Below are positions 32,630-39,845 of a stretch of 39,845 nt of DNA, one piece after another. How positions within the stretch are numbered: position 1 is the first letter of the stretch; every line of letters begins with the position of its first letter. The stretch comes from Nitrospinota bacterium (lineage in GTDB: Bacteria; Nitrospinota; Nitrospinia; Nitrospinales; VA-1), in contig JAQCGX010000031.1 of NCBI GenBank assembly GCA_027619975.1, positions 1 to 39,845 on the forward strand, given 5' to 3'. Both the position numbers and the translations under genes were made by a program. Under the pieces are notes generated by a model. It saw only the letters and a program-made list of their open reading frames with translations. It searched no databases and was not told where the DNA came from.

Positions 32630-32982
32630 AAAAGCTGAGTGAAGGGTGAAAGCGCTTTTCCAATGGCTGGTTTTTAAGGAAAGCGCCCTGGCAGGAAATT
32701 CTTTTGGTTTTGAGGTTTAGAAGAACCCAGGTGAACGATGAATCCTGTTTGAGTTCTTTGAAAAATTCGTCCTTACAATACTGCGTATCGGAACTCCAAA
32801 TTTAGCTGGCGTAGATTAGCACAATTTCCATCCAGAGCTAATTTTTTTTCAATATTTTTTTCACCATTTCTTCTCTTTGAAACTTAATTGATTTTCATAT
32901 GCGGGAAAGCTATCATCATTTAAATACCATTCATCAGAAGGGGATCTTTTGATGCCCTCTATTTCATAGCAGGAGAAAGATC
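32630..32982. other. Divergent intergenic region without a recognised feature
   Basis: The 353 bases between the divergent unknown genes are AT-rich, with T-rich runs near 32840-32870. No open frame with a ribosome-binding site, hairpin with T run, or sigma-54 site was found. Promoters for both flanking genes are presumably here, but I could not assign them. Confidence 0.45.
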
Positions 32983-33234
32983 ATGGCGCTTAATCTTGAG
33001 CCGGTGTATCAGGAAATTTTTGGAAAACTGAAAACCCGGAAAAAATTTGTGATCAAAAACATTGAAAAAAATTTATTGACCGTCGAGCAGGATGAAGAAA
33101 TTTGCGGGCAGAAAGAACCCAGAAAGTTTGAGTTCAAAAGCCCCAGGGAATTCGAGGCGTTTGTCCACCAGGAAAACCTGTTTGAGCAGGACATCGTCAA
33201 TCAACTGTCAGGCAATCAGATGCCTTACCGGTAG
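32983..33234 (+). CDS. Small unrecognised protein
   Basis: An 83-residue protein, highly charged and probably cytosolic. The start is well supported by AGGAG seven bases before ATG 32983. The sequence (KKFVIKNIEKNLLTVEQDEE, PREFEAFVHQENLFEQDIV) looks like a compact alpha/beta fold with one cysteine, but I recognise no family. It is isolated: the next gene on the right is convergent. Confidence 0.65.
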   Translation: MALNLEPVYQEIFGKLKTRKKFVIKNIEKNLLTVEQDEEICGQKEPRKFEFKSPREFEAFVHQENLFEQDIVNQLSGNQMPYR

Positions 33235-33329
33235 TCAAGCATCCTTCCAGAGCGGCGGCGCAATGCCTTGTTGCTTTTCCTCAGGCTATCGTACGATTGA
33301 ACCGAATCAACTTCCGGAATAACCCGGTT

Positions 33330-33929
33330 TTATTTCTTAACGGTCCAATCGCCATTTTCCATTTGAATTTTTTCTCCGGGTTGGACGCTGTCGCGGTTGA
33401 GGCTGGCAAAAATTTTCCGTACTTTGGGGAGGTCCCCCTCGGAAAATGCTTCGTTGGTGGCGATGGTTCGCTTTAATATCGTCAGGCGGTCCGCGTTTTC
33501 TTCTTCAATGATCGCCTGAGCGAATGATTTGAACTGTGGGTCTTTAAGCGTTTTTTCGTTATCGAAAAAAATCAGTAACCCGGCATTGCCCTCCCCCGCA
33601 ACTCCGGTTTGTTTGAACATCTGGATATCGTCGCGGTTGAACTCCTGCCGTTGCATGGCGCGGATGGCTGCTTTTTTCCCCGGCGGAATTTCGGCAACGG
33701 TTTTAAGCTTGCCCTCTTCATCCACGGAACGGACCGAGGCCAGCAACAGCATGTCATTTCCCAGCTCTTCATAACTCCCCAGAATCTGGTTCTCCAGAGC
33801 CGTTTTTTGATCAACAACAGTAACGTCCACATCTACCAGCTTGCCACAGGCCGATAACCACAGAGCCGCGACCAACCCCACCCAAATTTTAAAATTCTTT
33901 CCTCTAATAGACGCCAAGTTTTTTTTCAT
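33330..33929 (-). CDS. Lipoprotein of unknown function
   Basis: A 199-residue exported lipoprotein. A basic N-terminus and hydrophobic helix (KIWVGLVAALWLSAC) end in the lipobox LSAC followed by Gly, so the cysteine would be acylated. The mature part is a mixed helical domain (DVDVTVVDQKTALENQILGS and after) without a known active site. It begins VDVDVTVVDQKTALE, a pattern seen in small DUF1318-type lipoproteins, but I do not assign it. I start at ATG 33929 because GAGGG lies seven bases upstream and the signal peptide begins there; the longer open frame is not supported. It follows the FabF-like gene by 10 bases, so they are likely co-transcribed. Confidence 0.78.
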   Translation of the reverse strand: MKKNLASIRGKNFKIWVGLVAALWLSACGKLVDVDVTVVDQKTALENQILGSYEELGNDMLLLASVRSVDEEGKLKTVAEIPPGKKAAIRAMQRQEFNRDDIQMFKQTGVAGEGNAGLLIFFDNEKTLKDPQFKSFAQAIIEEENADRLTILKRTIATNEAFSEGDLPKVRKIFASLNRDSVQPGEKIQMENGDWTVKK

Positions 33930-33939
33930 GGTTGCACCC

Positions 33940-35193
33940 TCATCCAGAGAATTTTTTGAGCACCAGCGCGGAATTTTTTGAGCCAAAAGAGATGCAGTTG
34001 CTGATGGCAATTTTAACAGAAGTTTCCTTTCCTTCGTTACATATATAGTCCATATCACATTCCGGGTCCGGATTTTCCATATTGATCGTGGGAGTCAGAA
34101 AACCGTTTTTAAGGGACAACGCTGAAACGGTGACTCCCATCGCGCCAGACGCTCCCTGGGGATGGCCGATCATGGATTTTGTGGAACTGGAAGGAATTTT
34201 CATCGCATGGCTGTTAAACGCCTGCTTCACGGCGAGGGTCTCGATTCTGTCATTGAGAATCGTGGACGTGCCATGAAAATTGATGTACCCCACTTCATCT
34301 TTATTCACCCCGGCGTCTTTCATAGCCAGGTTCAGGGCGCGGGTCGACTGCTTGCCATCGGGCATGAGCGCCACGCGGTGGTAGGCATCGCAAGTGGTTC
34401 CGTACCCTGTGACTTCCGCCAGAATCTGGGCGCCCCGCTTTTTGGCATGCTCCATGTCTTCCAGGATCATCATCCAGCTTCCTTCGGCCAGAACAAACCC
34501 TTCCCGGTCGACATTGAAGGGCCGCGATGCCCTGGAAGGCTCGTCATTAAAATGTACAGGGTTAGCCTTCATGCGCTCAAAGCCGGACATCATCGCCGGA
34601 GTGACGCAGGCTTCCACCCCGCCTGCCAGAAACCACTTCTCCTGACCGTGGCGGATAGTATTGAACGCATAACCGATGGCATCGGTAGAACTGGTGCACC
34701 CGTTCGAGATCACGTGACTGCGCCCCTGAAACCCGAAATACATGGAGATCTCGCTGGAGAGCATCCCCACTAGGGAATTGGAAATCGCATAGGGACTGAT
34801 TTTATGCTTCTGGTCGGAAAAATAAATCTCAAACTGTTTTTCCGAAAAATCAAACCCCGAGCCGCCGCTTCCGACCATCACCCCCAGGCTTTCGAAATCC
34901 TCTTCATCAAAGGAGTTCAAGTCAATACCCGCATCTTCCAAGGCTTCTTTAGCGGCGGCAATCGCCAAGGGAACCGAGCGCGGAAGTTTTTTCAGATCGG
35001 ATTTCGAAAAATAGAGGGAAGGGTCCAGACCTTTGACTTCGCCGGCCACCTGACACGTCAAACCTGAAGGATCGAAGCTTGCGATGCGGTCGATGCCACT
35101 GACCCCCTTGCAGGTATTTTCCCAGAATTTTTTTATTCCTAAACCGTTGGGACTGACAGCTCCCAATCCGGTAATAACAACGCGTCGCAACAT
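33940..35193 (-). CDS. Beta-ketoacyl-ACP synthase II-like (FabF family)
   Basis: A 417-residue thiolase-fold condensing enzyme. The catalytic triad is present: Cys166 in SNGCTSSTDAIG, His307 in NFHGTSTILND and His344 in KSMIGHPQGASGA, with Lys339. It should extend acyl-ACP by malonyl-ACP. Near the C-terminus the usual GFGG glycine-rich turn reads SFGS (NCISFGSKNSALV), which differs from housekeeping FabF and hints at a specialised role such as polyketide or aryl-polyene synthesis. No other fatty-acid genes lie nearby; a lipoprotein gene follows within 10 bases. I start at ATG 35193, which matches family starts; the frame extends upstream without a better start. Confidence 0.88.
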   Translation of the reverse strand: MLRRVVITGLGAVSPNGLGIKKFWENTCKGVSGIDRIASFDPSGLTCQVAGEVKGLDPSLYFSKSDLKKLPRSVPLAIAAAKEALEDAGIDLNSFDEEDFESLGVMVGSGGSGFDFSEKQFEIYFSDQKHKISPYAISNSLVGMLSSEISMYFGFQGRSHVISNGCTSSTDAIGYAFNTIRHGQEKWFLAGGVEACVTPAMMSGFERMKANPVHFNDEPSRASRPFNVDREGFVLAEGSWMMILEDMEHAKKRGAQILAEVTGYGTTCDAYHRVALMPDGKQSTRALNLAMKDAGVNKDEVGYINFHGTSTILNDRIETLAVKQAFNSHAMKIPSSSTKSMIGHPQGASGAMGVTVSALSLKNGFLTPTINMENPDPECDMDYICNEGKETSVKIAISNCISFGSKNSALVLKKFSG

Positions 35194-35273
35194 ATTATGA
35201 TTGGATACCAATTTATTTAAGCTCGATGAAGTTATCGTAACATAAGGGCGCAATACCGGGCAACGCCATCCCA

Positions 35274-36470
35274 ATGAGGAGACCCTTCAGGAACTCCTTT
35301 TCATTTACCCCTGTCATTCATTATACTCTGTTCCAGGTAACGGGAACGACATCACTTTTCGGGAGCACGCAAGCGTTGAAAGCACCTTCTTTATTAAAAG
35401 AACAAATCGGTCAAATGATGGTGACCGGATTTGAAGGAACCACTCTCAACTCGCAGACGGAAGACCTGATCGTCAACCACCACATCGGCGGGTTGATTCT
35501 TTTCGAGCGCAATTTTGAAAACCCGGAACAACTGATACGGCTGATCTCGGATCTCCAGAAGCTCGCGCTTTCCACGCCACCGTTTGTCCCGCTGTTCATT
35601 TCCGTGGACCAGGAGGGAGGCCGCGTTTCCCGTCTGCAACCGCATTTCACGAAATTTCCAACACCCGGTTGTCTGGGCAATGCGAAGTCAGAATCTTTGG
35701 CGCATCGGTTCGGTCTCGCTCTGGGCCGGGAAATGCGCGCGGTGGGGATCAATATGGACTACGCGCCGGTGCTGGACGTCAACACCAACCCGGAAAATCC
35801 AATTATTGGAATACGGGCTTTGAGTGACGAACCTGAATGGGCGGCAAAACTGGGTGTCGCGTTTATGCACGGGTTCCGGGAAGCGGGCGTGATCGCGGTT
35901 GGAAAGCATTTTCCCGGTCATGGGGACACATCCCAGGATTCTCATCTCACATTGCCTTCTGTGGATCGCGACGCCAAAACTCTGGAATCCGTCGAGCTTG
36001 TTCCCTTTCAGGCGGCGATTGACAATGGATTGGATGTGATCATGACTGCCCACGTTATCTACAAGGCCTGGGATGAAAAAACTCCCGCTACGTTTTCCGT
36101 CCCCATTATTAAAAATTTGCTGCGGGAAAAAATGGGGTTTCAAGGACTGATCATTTCTGATGATCTGGAAATGAAAGCGGTGCAGGATCATATTCCCTTT
36201 GAAGACTACCCCACGCTCGGCACAGAGGCGGGCATCGATCTCTTTCTGATTTGCCACGACACCGATAAAGTCAAAGCCCTTCTCAAGCAGATGCATCGCG
36301 ACGTTTCTGCCGGGAAGATCCCATCGGCAACGATTGAAAGTTCGTTTCAAAGAATTTTAGCGGTCAAAAGCCGGATGCCCCATTTCGAATCCGGCCTTGC
36401 GGTCCTTGCGTTTCTCGTGAAAGAACACCAACCCCTGGTAGAGGAGATGCAATCCTTTCTGACGCTCTGA
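35274..36470 (+). CDS. nagZ: Beta-N-acetylhexosaminidase NagZ (GH3)
   Basis: A 398-residue glycoside hydrolase family 3 enzyme of the NagZ type, which removes N-acetylglucosamine from muropeptides during peptidoglycan recycling. The family signature is KHFPGHGDTSQDSHLTLP, with the catalytic His/Asp dyad, and the nucleophile is the first Asp of SDDLEMKAV. The N-terminal 34 residues do not look like the family. A TTG at 35376 with GGGAG ten bases upstream, giving a start just before SLLKEQIGQMM, is an attractive alternative start. It diverges from the FabF-like gene by 80 bases and is followed by a membrane glycosyltransferase. Confidence 0.88.
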   Translation: MRRPFRNSFSFTPVIHYTLFQVTGTTSLFGSTQALKAPSLLKEQIGQMMVTGFEGTTLNSQTEDLIVNHHIGGLILFERNFENPEQLIRLISDLQKLALSTPPFVPLFISVDQEGGRVSRLQPHFTKFPTPGCLGNAKSESLAHRFGLALGREMRAVGINMDYAPVLDVNTNPENPIIGIRALSDEPEWAAKLGVAFMHGFREAGVIAVGKHFPGHGDTSQDSHLTLPSVDRDAKTLESVELVPFQAAIDNGLDVIMTAHVIYKAWDEKTPATFSVPIIKNLLREKMGFQGLIISDDLEMKAVQDHIPFEDYPTLGTEAGIDLFLICHDTDKVKALLKQMHRDVSAGKIPSATIESSFQRILAVKSRMPHFESGLAVLAFLVKEHQPLVEEMQSFLTL

Positions 36471-36482
36471 AAATTCTTTCCC

Positions 36483-38138
36483 ATGCAAAGTGAAATTCCC
36501 GCATTGAACTTCCCTCTCTCCCGAATCAAACCCGTCCTCCCCGTTTTACTGTACGCGGCGCTGATCGGATACTTTTATTCCTTTTCACAATACGGGTTCA
36601 ATATCTGGGATGAAGGCGGGTTCGCCAATGGAACTTTAAGGACCTTGAACGGCCAAAAGGCGCTTGAGGATTTCAATCCCAACGGCTACCTGCCGGGACG
36701 CTATATCTACGGGGCCCTATTTTTTAAACTGTTCGGAGTCGACATTCAGACTCTGCGTCTGAGCGTTGTCCTCCTGACACCGGCGATGGTCTTCATGGTC
36801 TATGCGATTTCGAGGCGGATCATGCCTCCGGGATTCGCTTTTCTCGCCGCTCTTCTTATGCTGTCGGCGCCCTCAATGTACTACAACCGTTTTTTCCCAT
36901 TTTTTACGGTGTTAAATCTTTACTGCCTGCTCAATGTCCTCGAAAAAAAAAGAATTCAGGATTTTCTGTTGCTGGGCGGGTCGGTTCTCCTCGCGGGCTT
37001 TTTCAAATTCGAAATCGCCCTGATCGCGCTACTTATCTCACTGGCTCTGATCGCGGTTATTATCTTTCAGGGCAAGGAAGGGCTCCTTCTCCATAGAATT
37101 AGTGCAGAATCGCAATCGCCAAGGTCCAAACTGCTTTTGTGGTTATCCGGTACTTTTCTGACGGCGGCATTTTTTGCAACTCTCTGGTATTTTCTGCAAC
37201 AGGATTTTTTCGGCAAAGTATTCCAACTGGTGGTGGAAGCGCACAACGTCTGGGGCAACCCGTTTCCAGATGTTTTTCCAATTGGCGCTCTCTATGAAAA
37301 ACTGGGGCCGCACAAGATGTTCGAGCATCTGCTTTTTTACCTGCCTCTCTGGGTTTATGGAGCGGTGGGAGTTGTTCTTCTGCGGCGATTCATTCGACCT
37401 AAAATGAAAACCTCGCCAATGGATTTTGCCCTCTTGATAATTTTATCCTTTGGGATTTGCGTGTTCGGTCTTGTTATCTGGCGGGCCGGCTTCGATAACC
37501 TTTTAAGAACACTTCCGCCTTTTTATATCCTGTTTTGCTATCTGCTTTATTTGGCTCACAAAAATGTTCTGCACTGGCTTGGAGACTCTGAAGAAGCCAC
37601 GCAACCGTTTGCTTTATCAAAAAAGATTCCTGTGAATGTTTTAGCGGTTTTTCTTCCCTTCGTATTTTTTTACGAGATGAATACTCATCATGGGTTTTAC
37701 GCCGGCAGTATCGGGGCGATGAAACACGAGACGCAATTGGTTGCGCTGGATAGGCTTCGGGTGTACACCCATCCGGCGGAAGCCAAATGGCTTGAGGAAG
37801 TAGTGAATCGCATTGAGATTTATACCAACAAGGGCGACCCCATTCTGGCCCTGCCTCTCAATCCGGTTTTCTATTTTCTCACGGATCGTATCAACCCGAC
37901 CCGCTACGATTGGATCTTGCCGGGCATGTTGACGCCAGAGGAAGAGAAAGGAATGGTCGAGCAATTAAAAACTGACCCACCCAAAATGATTATTTATGTG
38001 GACATCCCCATAGATGGGAAAGAGGAAAGACGACTGACCAACTACGCTCCCCAGCTATACGGGTTCATCGTCGAGAATTACCGGTTCGATGAAATGATCG
38101 GTCTGTTTCAGATTCTGCTTCCTAACAAGACTGGCTGA
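36483..38138 (+). CDS. GT-C membrane glycosyltransferase (ArnT/PMT-like)
   Basis: A 551-residue integral membrane protein with about ten hydrophobic helices in the first 400 residues and a soluble C-terminal domain of about 150. The first periplasmic loop carries the acidic motif IWDEGGFANGT (41-51), the usual position of the catalytic Asp/Glu in GT-C enzymes of the GT39/GT83 type. These transfer sugars from polyprenyl-phosphate donors to lipid A, proteins or glycans. It is intact, unlike the other two GT-C genes in the window. It starts 12 bases after nagZ, so a shared transcript is likely. The acceptor cannot be told from the sequence. Confidence 0.78.
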   Translation: MQSEIPALNFPLSRIKPVLPVLLYAALIGYFYSFSQYGFNIWDEGGFANGTLRTLNGQKALEDFNPNGYLPGRYIYGALFFKLFGVDIQTLRLSVVLLTPAMVFMVYAISRRIMPPGFAFLAALLMLSAPSMYYNRFFPFFTVLNLYCLLNVLEKKRIQDFLLLGGSVLLAGFFKFEIALIALLISLALIAVIIFQGKEGLLLHRISAESQSPRSKLLLWLSGTFLTAAFFATLWYFLQQDFFGKVFQLVVEAHNVWGNPFPDVFPIGALYEKLGPHKMFEHLLFYLPLWVYGAVGVVLLRRFIRPKMKTSPMDFALLIILSFGICVFGLVIWRAGFDNLLRTLPPFYILFCYLLYLAHKNVLHWLGDSEEATQPFALSKKIPVNVLAVFLPFVFFYEMNTHHGFYAGSIGAMKHETQLVALDRLRVYTHPAEAKWLEEVVNRIEIYTNKGDPILALPLNPVFYFLTDRINPTRYDWILPGMLTPEEEKGMVEQLKTDPPKMIIYVDIPIDGKEERRLTNYAPQLYGFIVENYRFDEMIGLFQILLPNKTG

Positions 38139-38211
38139 CAATTGCCAGGGGTATAGCCCTTTCAGGCGAATACCCCCAGACAAATGACTGAGCGGAGCTT
38201 TATAAGGGGGG

Positions 38212-38236
38212 CGCACCGGACCCAAGGCCCGGTGCG
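38212..38236. terminator. GC-rich hairpin between convergent genes
   Basis: CGCACCGG (38212-38219) pairs perfectly with CCGGTGCG (38229-38236) around a 9-base loop. It lies downstream of both the GT-C gene and the convergent chemotaxis receptor. No T run follows on either strand. Confidence 0.45.
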
Positions 38237-38260
38237 TTGCGGAGTGGACTTTCTTTGCGA

Positions 38261-39845
38261 TCAAATTTTGAACCTTCCAATGAGCTTTTGCAGACTCACC
38301 GCCATCGTGGACAACTCCGTGGCGGCGGTTTTAGTTTCAGCCGCTCCCCGGGAAGTGCTTTCAGCGGCGGTTGCCACTCCATTGATGTTATTGGCGATTT
38401 CCGTGCTGCCTCTGGCCGCATCGGTTACATTGCGGCTGATCTCACCGGTCGTCGCGGTTTGCTCTTCCACGGCGCTGGCGATAGTCCCCTGGTAATCGTT
38501 AATTCTATTAATGACCTGGGTGATTTCATCAATCGCCTTGACAGCGTTTTGAGTATCGCTCTGGATGGCCTGAATTTTCTTGCTGATATCATCGGTGGCC
38601 TTGGAGGTTTGATTAGCCAACTCCTTGACCTCGTTGGCAACCACCGCAAAGCCTTTACCTGCTTCTCCCGCCCTGGCCGCTTCGATCGTGGCATTTAAGG
38701 CCAACAGGTTGGTTTGCTCCGCGATGGAGGTGATGACTTTGACCACCTCGCCGATTTCCTTACTGCTTTGTCCCAGTTTAGCGACAGTCTCGTTGGTTTC
38801 CTTAGTCACCTGCACCGCAGACGCACCCACTTTTGCGGCTTCATTGGCATTTTGGGCGATTTCCCGGATGCTGGCGCCCATCTCCTCGGCGGCTGTGGCT
38901 ACGGTCTGAATATTTCTGCTCACTTCATCCGCCGCCGCATTCACCACATTGGCCTGAGCTGATGTTTCCTCGGCATTAGCTCCCATCTGCTGGCTGGTGG
39001 CCGTCAACTCCTCAGCAGAGGACCCCAGAGTCTGCGCCGTTTTTCCGATATCACCAATACTTTTCCGTAAATCCGTTAAGAATTTTGACAACCCTTCTCC
39101 CATCTTGCCGATGGCATCTTCCCCTTTGACTGAAATTTCCTGTGTCAGATCTCCTTGTGCTGCGGCATTTACCACTACCAGCATGCTGTCAACATTTTCC
39201 TGCAACTCTTGCGCCTGTTGTCGCTCCCGTCCTTGGGCATCCTGGGCGGCTTTTTCGTTGGCCAGTTTCTGGGTGATCACCTCCCAGGTCACCATCGGCC
39301 CCAGGTAATTATTGTTTTAATCGTAGATAGCGCTTACCAAGAGGTCGAGGACTTCCGGCCCTAATTGGATTTGAGCCTGATGCGGAAGGTTCTTGGGATC
39401 GGACAATATTTTGCGCTGATGCGCAGGGTTTTTATGAAACACATCAATGGAATGGCCAACCATATTGCTTACCTTTATTGGCAAATATTGCTCCAGAGTT
39501 TGCAGCGTCCTGGCGGATGCAGGGTTCATATATTGCATATTCAGATCCAGATCGGTACACATCACGTTGAGGGGCGAATTTTCCATCATGGAATTCACCC
39601 GCGCCATGTCGGTTTCGATTTTCAATTTTTGCGTGATCACCTCCCAGGTCACCATCGGCCCCAGATAGTTACCATCGTTATCGTAGATGGCGCTCACCAG
39701 CAGGTCCAGAACCTCCGGGCCCAATTGAATATTGGCACGGTGCGGCAGGTTTTTCGGGTCGGACAATATTTTGCGTTGATGCGCCGGATTCTTGTGGAAA
39801 ATGTCGATCGATTGACCGACGAGTTCACTGATCTTGATCGGCAGG
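38261..39845 (-). pseudogene. PAS-repeat methyl-accepting chemotaxis protein interrupted by an ochre codon (5' end outside window)
   Basis: The C-terminal half is a full MCP signalling domain: the hairpin tip [26 protein letters not shown], adaptation helices, and a HAMP-like segment before it ([20 protein letters not shown]). Upstream are tandem PAS-type sensor modules with near-identical ends (LGPEVLDLLVSAIYD, then [15 protein letters not shown]), repeated every ~365 bases. No membrane helix is seen, so it is probably a cytosolic receptor. In the last module the frame meets TAA at 39317-39319; the sister copy has an ordinary codon there, and the frame continues normally after the stop ([12 protein letters not shown]). 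One base change from GAA would explain it. Confidence 0.8.

Overview
The window looks like a chromosomal segment of a Gram-negative bacterium of intermediate GC. It encodes LapA/LapB-type envelope assembly, NagZ, PlsC, a BamE-like repeat protein, type IV pili and GT-C glycosyltransferases. The overall style (many TPR proteins, sigma-54-driven pilus genes, pilQ next to aroB) fits a Nitrospinota- or deltaproteobacteria-like lineage. That placement is an impression; no rRNA or phylogenetic marker was tested. No tRNA, rRNA, CRISPR array, prophage or complete insertion sequence was recognised.

Layout. 1-5120: a TPR protein, a rhodanese, an MTA/MTI phosphorylase, a gamma-carbonic anhydrase-like protein, a PlsC acyltransferase, an SGNH hydrolase and a periplasmic aspartic protease. 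5122-9133: ftsK and nadB, overlapping. 9216-12918: three surface-glycosylation genes (a polyprenyl-phosphate sugar synthase-like GT2, a PMT-like GT-C and a DUF2723 GT-C), all broken. 12994-13485: a major type IV pilin with a sigma-54 promoter and a strong terminator. 13486-14404: about 0.9 kb of non-coding repeats. 14405-17291: nadD, rsfS, a DksA/TraR-type zinc-finger gene and a LapA-LapB fusion. 17380-22573: a BamE-like gene with an amber codon, a degenerate ADP-ribosylglycohydrolase, a YycJ-like hydrolase, a truncated hemoglobin, a PilZ protein and an aldehyde dehydrogenase. 22851-26231: a minor-pilin cluster (fimT/gspH-pilV-pilW-pilX) in which two genes are disrupted. 26491-28787: aroB and an in-frame pilM-pilQ chimera. 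29075-38138: an XRE regulator, miaB, a large unknown protein, a small unknown protein, a lipoprotein, a FabF-like synthase, nagZ and a GT-C membrane protein. 38261-end: a PAS-repeat chemotaxis receptor interrupted by an ochre codon.

Main message. At least nine lesions (homopolymer frameshifts, nonsense codons, chimeric deletions) can be read in the window. Eight fall in genes for pili, surface glycosylation or chemotaxis; the ninth is in a BamE-like exported protein. About 25 other genes, mostly housekeeping, are open and of family length, including ftsK, nadD and the carbonic anhydrase gene, which carry uninterrupted 8-base homopolymers. This argues against random sequencing error and for selective loss, or phase variation, of the motility and surface programme. 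Meanwhile three matching sigma-54 promoters (GG-N10-GC) upstream of pilA, the minor pilins and pilM are still recognisable.
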